From contig NC_058339.1 of the NCBI RefSeq assembly GCF_905475395.1, positions 47,811,172 to 47,875,171 on the forward strand: 64,000 nt of DNA. The letters are read 5' to 3'. The position numbers were made by a program, and so were the translations under genes. Under the pieces are notes generated by a model, which had not been told where the DNA came from, searched no databases, and saw nothing but the letters and a program-made list of their open reading frames with translations. This document shows, piece after piece, positions 12,801 to 23,827 of this stretch. Source of the DNA: Chrysoperla carnea. Its lineage: Eukaryota; Arthropoda; Insecta; Neuroptera; Chrysopidae. Positions within the stretch are counted from its first letter, which is position 1, and every line of letters begins with the position of its first letter.

Positions 12801-15800
12801 GAACCAAGTTTTTCAACTTTATGAATTTTTTTCGAGGTCAATTTTTAGATAATATGTATACGAAGAAAAATAAAATGTCGTTAAAAAATATGAAATTTGA
12901 AAAATAACTCATGAAGAACCAAAACATTTTCCTTATTCGAAAATTTATTGATTATAATACAAAATTATTAAGTCGCGTTAGATAAAACACTTCCATTAAA
13001 TGTAAAAAAAGTCAGTGTTAGATTTTTCGTATTTAACACCGGCCAGCACCTGCTGAAGTATAATATAAATAAACAGTGTAGGTAAAAGTAATAACCAGGA
13101 GTGTGTTCATTTATCACGATGACCTTTAGACTTATCATCAGGTGTGTTGTTATGTTAAATAAATAGCATAACATTTTTATGCAAAATTTTATATAAATAT
13201 TATTCCATTGTTCCATTCAATTTAAAAATAAAGGCAAAATTGATTTTTGGACCTGGATTGTTTATAATATACTAAATAAACACAGCGCCGTTAAAAACAG
13301 CAGATTTGATTGATTCCAATTAAATGTCATACGATCAATATACTTGAATTATGTCTGTCTGTTAGATTATGGTCTTCATGACATGATTAGATCATGTCTT
13401 AGTCAGATCATAAACTGACAATACTGTTGCTGATAACTGCCTTGTAAATTCAAATTGATATTAGCAAAAATAAAACAAATAAATTTTAGCAAAAAAAACT
13501 TTCAAACATACAAACTAACAGATAAACTAACTTATTCACAAAAATAGTGCTGATAAAATTCTACTAACAAGACGTTTTTGGATGTTTACGTTTCATTTCA
13601 GAATGTTTTTTCTTGTACCTAGATTATTATTCATTTTTAGTAATTTTGAAAATCTTACAAGTATTTTGGCAAAAGTGTTTACTTTCTGCTTTTTTGTCAC
13701 AAAAGTAGAAATACGCCAGTCAAATTCTAAATTAAAATCAAAAAACGAGACGTAAAGCTCCTTTTTTGACATGCTATTTGGACTTCTTTATGGGAGTGTG
13801 AAACTACGTTTTGCAAACAAAAAAATTTGTGCTTCAAATTTTCAGTTTTCACGATGTATTTTCTAGAAAACTTTTTTTTCGCTTTTTTCTAAAATTTTCC
13901 CTAAGGCTCACTAGCTGATTTTTTAGTATGTTATTTAGACTCCTTAGGGGAGTGGGAAAATACGTTTTGAAAGCAAAAAAAAAAGAAGTATTACTTGCGT
14001 AATCTGGAAAAACTGCAAAATTTTCGGACTTTTTTCAGTTTAATTCAAAAACTATGAGCTTACACTAGTTGCTACTATCATTTTGGAAATTACTAAATTT
14101 GAAACAGTTGAAGCCAACCCACAGCTCCGTATATAGTTTTTGAGATATGATATTTGAAAAATTTACATGGTTTTCAGAAATGTTAAAGTGAGTTTTGCTT
14201 ATGTTAAACCGTTATAATAAAACAAAAGTGTTAAAACCATAGAATAATAAACTAGAGAAAGCTATGGCACAAAACTTGCGATATGAAGACTGCCAGTGAG
14301 TTCTCCTGTGTCCTTGTCTAATCTATACACTTACAGGGTAGCAGATCCATCGCGTTCTCTTATTCTATGGTTAAAAATAGAAAACGGTCTCTTTTAAAAT
14401 AATTTGTTCTATTCATAATAATTAGTTTTATCCTACTTTTAAAAATGTCTAAGTACAAATTACCAGTGCAGTTCTAAAAATAATAAATTTCGCTTTATAC
14501 AATTCTGCATAATCAAAATTAGAAGTACCTCGACATTTAAATATTAAAATCAATTTAATTTGAAGGTGGCATACTTCTAATCTCTTGTTTTTATTAACGA
14601 TGCATATTTATTTCATATAATTTATTATCAATTTTATTAATATCCCACACATGCTGTTATGTCCATGAAAATGTCATTTCATGTAATAGCACATGCTCAA
14701 AATAAAATATATCAAAGGTAAACGATTCGATTTGAGGATATTTGTACGAAGGTGATTGCTTAATAACAATCGATTACATTATACATTAATAACCTTACCT
14801 GCTAGGTTAACATTGCGGAAAATAAATAATCAATTCAAAATATAAAGAATGGCGGCTTTTTAACTTGACTTATGTTTGAAGCTCGAAAATTTTATATTTG
14901 TATACCATGTATATATGAAAAATATCAAGGTATATTAAGTTTATTCCCAAGTTTGTAACGCTTAAAAATATTGATGCTACCAACAAAATTTTGGTATAGG
15001 TGTTCATAAAATCACCTAATTAGTCCATTTCCGGTTGTCTGCCCGTCTGCCTGTCAACATGATAACTCAAAAACGAAAAAAGATATCAAGCTCAAATTTT
15101 CATAGCCTAACATAGGTCAATTGGTTCTTGGGTCCGTAGGACCCATCTTGTAAGCGGTTAGAGATAGAACAAAAGTTTAAATGTAAAAAATGTTCCTTAT
15201 AAAAAAATAAACAACTTTCGGTTTTAACATTTTTTCGTAAACATCAGTGTTTACCCGTAAGAGCGATAACGAGTCGCAAATTATATATAGTATGTATTAT
15301 ATGAGAATATCGGTTATGTGTGTATAGTGTTTACCCGTAAGAGCGATAACGAGTCGCAAATTATATATAGTATGTATTATATGAGAATATCGGTTAGGTG
15401 TGTATGGCTATCTTTATGTGTTTACTTATATGACGTAAACAAACAAACGATTGCGTAATCAACACTGTCAATACATGGTATTTCAACAATTAACTCAGTC
15501 AATTGTTTGTTTTCGCTTGTTAATAGTAAGTTACCACTAAAATTCATTGATTCTAAAACTAACATTATTCAAAAAAATAATTGCAATTTACTCTCAGGGA
15601 AGTTTTTGCATCCTTAGAAAAATTCATTTCTTAAATCAATTAGCAGAGAAATTTTGATAGATTTCGTCACAGTTTTATTGGGCACGTGTTCAAAAAATTA
15701 TCGTTAACAAAGAAACGTAAGAATTGAGACAACATTTGATATTTTGCGTGTTATGTAACTCCCAGCCAGAACTAATTCATTAAGTAGTTTCACAAGCTTT

Positions 15801-18800
15801 TTACAGTATCTATCCAGCTTCATGTATTCTTGAAACGATTTAATTCAAAATCAATTTGACGAAGTTTTTTTTTCTTTAATATTGGAATATAATTCCGGTA
15901 ATTTTACTATTGCCCTTAGCATTGCCAACAAGGAAATAAACAATTACTCGACATTATTAAGAAACTAAATAAGTCTAATGCCAAAAAAAAAAATTCCACA
16001 AAAATTCCAAATAATAATTATATTAATTTAATATAAATGAATTTTAATTTACGTCATAAAACATGATACCAAAACAAAAAAATTCTCATAATCATTCTAT
16101 TTTATATTAAATACAACAAATTGAAATTTTAATTAGGTCATGCAAAATAAACCCATTCGTAGGTATATTCCACAATAAGTCCATTATAATTAGTCAAATA
16201 TCACAAATATTTAGGTATATATGTATTTTATATATATATTACTTCAGACTACAGAGAATTTTTTTCTGCATTAAATTACAGGAGTTATTTTTTTATTTAG
16301 ATAGGTTCCGTATTACGTACTGAATGTAAAAGCACAAAATCCTTACAAAAATAGGCGGGGAAAGTCCCTTCATTTTAAGAAAAACCATTTTAGGCTATAT
16401 CTCCAATTTAGACCAAAAATGATAATAATCTTTTTTGTAGATAATTAAACTTCCTATCTTTTTAATCAATTTTTTTGTTTTTTAATCTTAAAAAAAATTT
16501 CAAGGGCTGGTCGCTGTTTTTGCAGGTAAGAAGGCAAACTGTTTATTGCTATCTACGTCACTAACGTTAACATTTTTCATATATTTATTGATTTTTTTTT
16601 CAAATAGTTTTGGAGATATTTGCAATAAAACTTTTTCTGAGAAAAATAGGCCTGACATTTTTATGTTTTGTTAACCTTAAAAATGTAAACTTATTTAATT
16701 GAATTCTACTCATCAAACTCTTTATGCCACTAGAAGTTTATCTCATTTAAAAAAAAGTGAGAGGTAAACCAGGTTATATTATTCTAAGGAGGTAAACACT
16801 AGTATACTATTACTATACTAGTATACTAGTACTAGTATACTATTTCCAAAAGTGAATTCATTCATTCATTGATGTATGTAGGTACAATGTACAAAGTGTA
16901 CCAAAAATAAAAAAGAATAATAAACAATTAGAATATACATACAACATACTTATTAGTGAAAGACAAATGTAAATAAAGTAAATAAAACATTAAATTGTTT
17001 CCCCCTCAAGCATTATATTTCTAATTTAAAATCAATGTCATAGTCATATATTACACAGCTGGGCAAAATTTTATTACAATTTATTTTCAAGAAATTATTG
17101 GCGCACTGGTGTACTACTGGTATACTGGCCCAAATAGGTTCCAAAAAAAGGAGTTTTTTAGGATGAAAATTCGTTCGTATTTTAATTTAGTTATTAAAAG
17201 CGAATTGTTAACTTTTAAAAGTAATGAAAGATATTTTCAAAACTGCTAGTAAAAATTTGAAGTTCAAGATATACAAAATATAACCAACTGTAATGCAAAA
17301 AATTTGCACCGCTGTGGCTCGTTGCTGCTATATACAACTACTATACAATTACTAGACTTGGAGACACTGACACAAAATTTCAAACCATTTGCTACAGTAT
17401 AGCAATCCGTTAAGGTGGCTGACGCGTTATCAAAGCACCATTAAAAGAATTTGTAAAAGCGTTATTTTCTGCCAATCACGAAAATCTTCTTGTCTTACTT
17501 CCCCAACGTTTTCAAAAACTACTGTACCGACTTGAAGACTAGTTGAGTCAGTCCAAAGCCCCCAAAAACCAAAGACCTCCAAAGTCATCAAATTCATACC
17601 CCAAAAATATTTGTAATTACAATAAATATAATTTGAAAAGTAGCTAAAATCAAAAACGCTTGTGCAAAAGGCATTTATTGAAATTAAGTGCCATTTCCGA
17701 GCAATCAGGGGCGTAGGAACGAAATTTTTGCTGGGTGGGCAGGTTCGAAATTTTTTTTTTGCTGGGTGGGCAGAAAGGTGAATTGTTAGTGAAAAACTAT
17801 TGTTTTGCCCTTAAAATTATCCTACACGAAATTTTAATAGAGCAATAAAATTTTTAATCTCTTCAACAAAGGGACATGGCCCACCCAGGGAAATTCCTGG
17901 GTGGGCAGCTGCCCACCCTGCCCATACGGCTCCTACGCCCCTGCGAGCAATCAATCATACGAAAACCACTTTATCCCTATTTGAACAACTTTCAACTTTT
18001 AATTTAAAAAAATAGAGAGCCTATTTGTGCGTCAGGTAGCAAAATAGCTGCCTACGCCTCTGAACAAATGGTTTGAAATTTTGTCTCCCAGTCCATACTA
18101 TATATAGGACAATTTAACAACTTCTATTTAGGAAAAATAAGCGTTAGGGGAAAAAATACAAGAGCATTTCTCTGTTTTTTAATTTTAACTCTGTTTATAA
18201 ATAACGAATTTTTATTTTTTTGTAAGAAAAAGATTTTTAATATACAAAAGCTTAAAAATAGTTTTTTGAAAAATAAAAAACTTGAATATAATTAGATATT
18301 TATTATTACTTTTCTGTTTGAAATTAAAACTGCTTTGACACTCTGAGAATCAAAGAATTATCTTATACATAGAAACGTTTCAAGATATTACATTCCGAAC
18401 TGCCCAGTTTTGATGAATATTATATACAAAAAATATTTATGGGTCATTAAAATTCCATAAATTATAAAATTCCAATTTTCATTTCTTCGAAATTTCATTA
18501 GATATTCAATGAAAATAAACATTCTTTTTCGAAAAACTATTTAAACTTAGTTTTAAATTATAAAATTTATTGATAAAAAAACCTTTTTTTCTTTAAACTA
18601 TATATTGTTAACGTTTACAGTTCAGTCAGATGAATCTACAGAAGATATTACTTTTTTATTATCTGATCTGGAAACATTCAGAGTGACAGTGTATCTAAAT
18701 TATAGATTGACTTGTAGTTGAACTTGTGAAAGAGGTGAGAATTGTACAGAAATTTTTACAGTTTTTCGTTTCTAAGCAATTTGATCACTGAAGAAGTTGA

Positions 18801-20177
18801 AAATAACAAGATAATCTTTGTATTTTAAGTTGAAGTTTCCCAGCGAAGCGGGTGGTTTACAGCTAGTAATATTATAAGAGCTATCCATATATCAAAAAAT
18901 CATATATACGATGTTTAAAAATAAGAAACGTACTGAATCAAATGCTTTTACTTTCAACAACAAAAAATAATCCTAATAAGCCACCTAAAGGGATAAAGAA
19001 AGAATGGATTAAGAATTAAATTCTAAGAAAAGAAGTTCTTTTGGTTCAATATTTTAAAATAGAAACTTTGACTTTATCGTTTAATCTTCATAAAATAAAA
19101 ATATTTACCATAACCAAAATTGTAAAAATTTACTGAAATTATGTATTTTACAACATTGAACGTATACTTTATAAATATAAATTCAAAATTAATAAAAACG
19201 ATAGCTAACGAAACCCATCTATCTACTACTTTTTTGTTTTCTATAAAAAATAAACCAATCTAGCTCTACCCAAAAAGTTTCCTAAAAGAGAGAACGAAAT
19301 CTCATGATCAAAAAGAAACTTTCAATCAATCTTTAGCAAAACAGAACTATTTCGCTTCGTGTTTTTAAAAGTAAACTATACGAATATTTTAAAACATTCA
19401 AAAAATGTGCAAATTAAACAGTGTCCCACATTTATTATTGAACAATAACATTTTTAAATTATATCAAAATGTAAATATCATTTTTGAACTAAAACTTTTA
19501 TGTTTTACATTTAAATTATGCAGATGTGTAAAGGCAATTGCATAGAAAAAGGGTATACGAATAAAAACCATTGTTAAAATAAAACACGGAATTAATGTTA
19601 AATCATTCAAAAATTATTTATAAGATTAGTAGTTTCTTTCAATGTAAATTAAAAAACAATAAATATTTCTACGTAATACCTACGTAATATAGTATTAAAT
19701 CGAGCTATTGAACTTTACAGAATTGAAATTCATAAGTGCAGTGGACGGTGTGTGTTGTCATGACATTCAACGGATCAATAATCCGAATTATATGCGAAAA
19801 CTATATAGTTTAGTTAAATGACGTTTGTCAATGGAACAATAATATAAAAAAAAATGTACTAACCAGTAATATGCAATTTTATCACCATGTCCATTTAAAA
19901 TATTTCGATCCAATAAATTATAACAAATATTTGTTGTAGCACCGTCCATCCATTTTGTAAATATTGGGCCTTTACGTATATCAAAATTATATGAGAAAAA
20001 TTTGTTATGATCTGGTGGTATTTCCCAATGGAATTGTCTTGCAATGTCACCCCAAAATTCCGCAGGTTTTTCTAATGATTTTTTATGCATATCTTTATAT
20101 TGTGCAAATGTTGGTATATGTGATTGTTTTGCAACATTTGGATGTGGTTGATAAACAGGAGTTTGTTCAGATGGCAT
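9888..20177 (-). CDS. AcCoAS: Acetyl-CoA synthetase, 5' part only (two coding exons)
   Basis: Acetyl-CoA synthetase (AMP-forming, ACSS2 type) makes acetyl-CoA from acetate, ATP and CoA in cytosol and nucleus. Exon 1 is 20177 down to 19864, starting [15 protein letters not shown] after the favourable context aacaaaATG; it encodes the N-terminal ACAS_N region, including [15 protein letters not shown] and [14 protein letters not shown]. Exon 2 is 10083 down to 9888 and opens the AMP-binding domain ([43 protein letters not shown]). The donor tactg|gttagt and acceptor ttttcag|ggaagg rebuild a Trp codon across the 9.8-kb intron. Exon 2 ends gtc|gtaagt in phase 0. Together they give 170 codons of a protein normally about 670 aa. 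I found no FAGFS-type continuation before position 1, so the rest lies outside the window. Identity is by recognition of the conserved family sequence. Confidence 0.93.
10143..10327 (-). mobile_element. Possible terminal piece of a hAT element
   Basis: At 10143 the sequence caagggtcgccaataag resembles the CAGGGGTCGCCAA-type terminus of hAT elements. A related inverted copy (cttgttggcgtactg) lies near 10310-10327. The hATC fossil about 400 bp upstream, in minus orientation, is where such a 3' end would be expected. The link between the two is inference. Confidence 0.35.
10693..10850 (-). pseudogene. hAT transposase C-terminal fossil
   Basis: The minus strand encodes [16 protein letters not shown] followed by [10 protein letters not shown]. 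This matches the hATC dimerisation region seen at the C-terminus of hAT transposases (S/T-x-x-x-ERVFS ... SKxRxRL). A 14-bp tandem duplication (10732-10745 and 10746-10759) shifts the frame just after NRLLDD. Reading across it, the frame continues about a dozen codons to a TAA at 10695-10693. An in-frame stop lies upstream at about 10852. It is a dead fragment with no intact transposase. Confidence 0.7.
14237..14370. mobile_element. 134-bp MITE with 11-bp terminal inverted repeats
   Basis: Ends are CCATAGAATAA (14237-14247) and its exact reverse complement (14360-14370). TTAAAA occurs on both sides (14231-14236, 14371-14376), a possible 6-bp target-site duplication; a TTAA duplication with slightly longer repeats is the alternative. 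It is non-coding. The superfamily is not assigned. Confidence 0.6.
14903..15506 (-). repeat. Dispersed repeat family, copy A
   Basis: The reverse complement of this stretch matches copy B (21071-21650) and copy C (63241-63578). Shared parts are a near-palindromic end built on caattgactgagttaattg, the segment ttgagttatcgtg followed by GACA-rich sequence, cgttacaaacttgggactaa, and the far end atttcatatacatgg. Coding capacity is absent. The family looks like a non-autonomous mobile element; its class is unknown. Confidence 0.75.
15246..15405. repeat. 80-bp tandem duplication inside copy A
   Basis: 15246-15325 is repeated at 15326-15405 with very few differences (agtgtttacccgtaagagcg, ataacgagtcgcaaatt in both units; one visible change is ggttatgtg versus ggttaggtg). 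The near identity suggests a recent duplication relative to the divergence between family copies. Confidence 0.9.
16799..16843. repeat. Palindromic TAGTATAC microsatellite
   Basis: A 45-bp run made of overlapping actagtatac/gtatactagt units, each self-complementary. A simple-sequence array. Confidence 0.8.
17340..18110. repeat. Foldback element hosting a nested hAT MITE
   Basis: acaaaatttcaaaccatttg at 17372-17391 is a perfect 20-bp reverse complement of 18065-18084. Similarity continues outward (cttggagac versus the reverse of gtctcccag). The hAT MITE at 17706-17943 sits inside it. No coding region is seen. Confidence 0.6.
17706..17943. mobile_element. 238-bp hAT-type MITE with perfect 8-bp duplication
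   Basis: Ends are CAGGGGCGTAGGA and the exact reverse complement TCCTACGCCCCTG. The 8-bp sequence CGAGCAAT flanks it at 17698-17705 and 17944-17951. CAGGG-type termini plus an 8-bp duplication are diagnostic of the hAT superfamily. The interior carries repeated gctgggtgggcag motifs and a hairpin (gggtgggcagctgcccaccc). It has no open frame, so it needs a transposase from elsewhere. Confidence 0.93.
18839..18866 (+). mobile_element. Helitron-like 3' terminus
   Basis: A short GC hairpin (cccagcgaagcggg, 18839-18852) is followed after 10 nt by CTAG (18863-18866) and then T, which is the 3' end layout of Helitrons (hairpin, CTRR, insertion before T). The body upstream, from perhaps 18620, has no recognisable gene. 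Confidence 0.45.
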
Positions 20178-22088
20178 TTTGTTTATTTGATTTCAAAAAT
20201 TCCAATTGTTGACCCACACGACAATTAATAATAATACACAACAAATAAATATATTTTTTCTTACAAGTAACCGCGTTACTGCTATCTATAGACGTTAAAT
20301 GCAAACTAAATATTCTGTACTACACAGCGCTGTTATTGTATATAAAATACTATGAGCTTGCGCACATACATCCTTCATCAATCGTACCATACCAACACCA
20401 CATAATATCACTTATCAAATTTTTAATACAAAAAATCAATTTTTTTTTTAAATTTTTACTTATTAATTAAAGATTCTTTATTTTATCTGATAAACTATTT
20501 TTTATTTGTATTAATAAAATGTTTTGCATGCAACAAACATATGTAAAAATTCTCATTGTCAATCATCAAATATTATGTACACACGCCGATTTTAAAATAA
20601 AAATCTATTGAACTATCAAATATGTTGAGTCATTAATAAGTGATTTTCGTTATTGTTACCTTACAACAAAATTTCTTATTGACTACTGAATTATTATGAA
20701 CTTGATTGTTTATATTAGACATTATGCAAATTATATTTGCATGGAATTTTATCGTAAATAAATGTATGGAATATCTCATAGTTTAGATTTGTTTAGAAAC
20801 AGTAGGTATACTTGATTATTTTGTAATCATCCCTTTGTACTTGTACCTACTGAATATAAAATAATGAATATTTTACGATAGAGATGTTGAAAACGTCTCA
20901 TTTATTTATTTGCAATAAATCGTTTAATATAATTAATGATTTAATATTAAAATAAGTATATATTTGTTATTTTAAATAAAAATTTAATTTTGTTAATAAT
21001 AAATTATAAATCAAATACGTTTAATCCATTTGAAGTTGAAGGACAAATATAAATATCAATATAAAACAATCAATTGACTGAGTTAATTGTTGAATTACCA
21101 TGTATAAACAGTATTGAGGACGTAATCGTTTGTTTTTTGACGTCACGTAAATAAAGAAAGGTATCCACTCTTAAATAGCCACACACACAACTGATATTCC
21201 CATATTAAAATCTACAATAAAATTTGCGCCCTCTCGTGGATAAACAGTGATATTATGAAAAAAAGGTTTCCAACAAAAATTGTTTATTTTTTTTATAAGG
21301 AACATTTTTTATATTTAAACTTTTGTTCTATCTCTAACGGTTTACAAGATCGGTTCAACGGATCCAAGACTCAATTGATCTATGTTGCTCATTTACGAAC
21401 TCGATCTCACTTTTTACGTCCTAAGCACGCTATAAAAATTTCAGCTTGATATCTCTTTTCGCTTTTGAGTTATCGTGCTTACGGACAGACAGGCGGACAG
21501 ACTGAGACAACTGGAAATGGGCAAATTAGTTGATTCTTTAAACACCTATACGAGACCAAACTTTTATTGGTAGCATCAATATTTTTAAGCGTTACAAACT
21601 TGGGACTAAACTTAATATACTATGTATATATTTCATATACATGGAATAAATAGTGAAATTCTCGGAAGCTATTTGAGAAATCAGCAAATTAATTTTATTG
21701 AGCAAATAATTTTAAGTAAAAACGCCATCTTTTAAATTATTATTTAAGTACTAAATCAAGACGATGTAAACCAAACTAGTTTATCAACAAAGAATTTAGC
21801 AATTAAACTTCCTGTATGTGTGAGTATATATCCACGCAGTACTAATGGCTAAATTTTTGGCACTTCGCACTTCTCATTTGTTAGTAATATAAAGAAAATA
21901 TGGAATTATATGGAAGAAAACATATTGGGAATTATGATGGTAGACCGACGAAATAAACATTAAAAAAACAGTGGAAGAATGTACAACAAAAGTTTTTTAC
22001 TCTTAAGCATGAACGAATTCTTATAAATGAGGGGCATTAATGCAAATTTGTATACGATCAAGATGAATTATTAGATGAAAGTGTTAAA
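20178..22088. other. Intergenic: acetyl-CoA synthetase upstream region to zinc-finger gene
   Basis: The AT-rich upstream region of the minus-strand synthetase comes first, then dispersed repeat copy B (21071-21650), then the leader of the zinc-finger gene. Just before the zinc-finger start, ataaatgaggggcatt (near 22023) resembles ataaatgaggcgcatt inside the coding region (near 22142), pointing to an old local duplication. The zinc-finger frame is open back to a stop near 22037. No further gene is seen. Confidence 0.6.
21071..21650 (+). repeat. Dispersed repeat family, copy B
   Basis: A plus-orientation copy of the family described at 14903-15506. It begins caattgactgagttaattg and ends near atttcatatacatgg. 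The middle carries ggacagacaggcggacagac. With copy A it forms an inverted pair enclosing the first exon of the acetyl-CoA synthetase. Confidence 0.75.
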
Positions 22089-23126
22089 ATGGAGGAAATA
22101 CTAGACAACAGCAGTGTTAGTGTGAAATATGATCAAAATTATATAAATGAGGCGCATTTGGTTACAATAAAAACTATAAAACTTGAAAAAGAATTACATT
22201 CGGAATTGATAATTAAGAATGAAGTATTAGATGAACAAGTTTTAAAACCACAACGAATTCCTATTGAAGGAAAAAAATTTTCATGTCATATTTGTAATGA
22301 AATATTTAATCAAAGAATTAGTTTGGTTAAACATCTTCAATCCCCAATTCACCTTGGTGATAAACCGTTTTCATGCAATATTTGTAATAAAAGACTTAAT
22401 AGCCAAGGCAGTTTAGTTAGACATAAACGAATTCACATTGGTGATCAACCATTTTCATGTGATGTTTGTAATAAAAAATTTACTGTTCGAGACAGTTTAG
22501 TTCGGCATAAACGAATTCATACAGGATATAAACCATTTTCATGTGATGTTTGTAATAAAAAATTCATCCATAGAGACAATTTAATTGGACATAAACGAGT
22601 TCATACTGGAGAAAAACCATTTTCATGTGATATTTGTAATAAATCATTTACTTTTCAAAGCAATTTAGTTACACATAAACAGATACATGAAGCGGAAAAA
22701 CCATTTGCATGCGATATTTGTAGTAAAACATTTAATAGGCAATGCACTGTAGTTAGACATAAACGAATTCATACGGGAGAGAAACCATTTTCATGTGATG
22801 TTTGTAATAAAACATTTACTAATAGAAACGATTTAGTTTTACATAAACGGACTCACACTGGTGAAAAACCATTTTCATGCGATTTTTGTAATAAAACATT
22901 TACTGATAGAAGTAATTTAGTTCAACACAAACGAATTCACACGGGAGAAAAGCCATTTTCCTGTGATATTTGTAATAAAGCATTTAATCAGCAAAGCACT
23001 TTAGTTCAACATAAACGCATTCATTCCGGCGAAAAACCATTTTGTTGTGATATTTGTAATAAAGGATTTAAACAACAAAATCATTTAGTTAGACATAAAC
23101 GGATTCACAGTAGCCCAGAGAAATAA
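22089..23126 (+). CDS. C2H2 zinc-finger protein, ten fingers, 3' end truncated by transposon
   Basis: A 345-aa single-exon frame. Residues 1-62 are an acidic/basic leader without a recognised domain (no ZAD or BTB seen). From FSCHICNEIF onward there are ten fingers of the form FSCDxCNKxF-x(6)-LVxHKRIH joined by TGEKP-like linkers. Finger 1 has a longer His spacing (HLQSPIH), and several linkers depart from consensus (LGDKP, IGDQP, TGYKP, EAEKP). Multi-finger proteins of this type are nuclear DNA-binding factors; no target can be named. The last residues, SSPEK and the stop codon, come from a transposon inserted at 23112. The gene resembles lineage-expanded insect finger genes and may be a young duplicate. 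The start at 22089 is the first ATG in a frame open back to about 22037. Confidence 0.88.
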   Translation: MEEILDNSSVSVKYDQNYINEAHLVTIKTIKLEKELHSELIIKNEVLDEQVLKPQRIPIEGKKFSCHICNEIFNQRISLVKHLQSPIHLGDKPFSCNICNKRLNSQGSLVRHKRIHIGDQPFSCDVCNKKFTVRDSLVRHKRIHTGYKPFSCDVCNKKFIHRDNLIGHKRVHTGEKPFSCDICNKSFTFQSNLVTHKQIHEAEKPFACDICSKTFNRQCTVVRHKRIHTGEKPFSCDVCNKTFTNRNDLVLHKRTHTGEKPFSCDFCNKTFTDRSNLVQHKRIHTGEKPFSCDICNKAFNQQSTLVQHKRIHSGEKPFCCDICNKGFKQQNHLVRHKRIHSSPEK

Positions 23127-23721
23127 GACAATAAAAGAGTCGACCTGCTCTTAAAAAATAAAGTTAAGTTTTTTCACCAAGATTATATTTATTCGGATGC
23201 AAGAAATGATCTATGAAAAGTCTATTGCAAAATCATGTGCACACAAAATATTCAAGGTCAAAGCTCCCGAAAATAGTTTTTTCCAAATATCTCGTAAACT
23301 ATAAAGTTCATCGCAGTTTTAGTTATTATAAAATTTGTTCGTGAGTTAATTTTACATAAAAAAGATTCTGTGTCTTGCCTATAAAAATATTAAAAAAATA
23401 AAGTATTTATATTTGAATTTATAAAATAACTTTTCTCAGTTAAATATTTCGAAAACTATTGCTTCTACGGAAATTTTGTGCAAAATTTTTATGTATGTAT
23501 GTAAAATTAACTCACGAACAAATTTTATAATAACTAAAAATGCAAAAAGCCCAATTTTTTACGAGACATTTGAAAAAAACCTATTTTCGCGACCTTTGAG
23601 CTTGAATATTTTTTTGTAATGGACTTTTCATGCGTCATTTCTTACATCCAAATAAAGATAATCCCCGTGAAAAAAGTTCACTTGGATTTTTTAAGCAGAA
23701 AAACTTTTATTTTCCTGGGTT
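23112..23721. mobile_element. 610-bp palindromic transposon inserted in the zinc-finger gene
   Basis: Nearly the whole element is an inverted repeat: the left arm from 23112 (agcccagagaaataa, ctgctcttaaaaaat, ggatgcaagaaatgat, gttcgtgagttaatt) is mirrored by the right arm to 23721. The most similar stretch is tagttattataaaatttg with its reverse complement near 23524-23541. Termini are AGCCCAG / CTGGGTT. ACAGT flanks it at 23107-23111 and 23722-23726, a likely 5-bp duplication. No transposase is encoded. Confidence 0.85.
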
Positions 23722-23827
23722 ACAGTGGAGAAGTATCATTTTCATGTGAAATTTGTAAAACAACATTTACTAGAAAAAGTAATTATTTCAACACAATCGA
23801 ATTCACACCAAAATAAACAGACACTGA
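23722..23827 (+). pseudogene. Remnant of an eleventh zinc finger beyond the transposon
   Basis: Removing the element and one ACAGT copy joins IHS directly to GEVSFSCEICKTTFTRKSN in the same frame, that is, a linker and the first half of a finger. Compared with the other fingers, one base is missing after agtaatt, so the second half (QHNRIHT in the next frame) is out of phase. The shifted frame reaches a stop at 23825-23827; the unshifted one stops at 23814-23816. The remnant shows the gene once extended further and decayed after, or together with, the insertion. Confidence 0.8.

Larger units (their letters stand above)
10084..19863 (-). other. Intron 1 of acetyl-CoA synthetase (9.8 kb)
   Basis: Bounded by the donor at 19863 and the acceptor at 10084, minus strand. 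It contains no recognisable host exon. It is loaded with mobile-element remains that are listed separately: a hAT transposase fossil, a small 134-bp MITE, a copy of the dispersed repeat with an 80-bp tandem duplication, a foldback element with a hAT MITE nested in it, and a Helitron-like end. A pair of diverged direct repeats lies at about 13755-13850 and 13905-13990. Confidence 0.8.

Noticed and set aside
7786-18866. One 11-kb Helitron spanning start-like and end-like sequences
   Set aside because: No Rep/helicase coding region lies between them, and the interval holds a host intron with several unrelated insertions.
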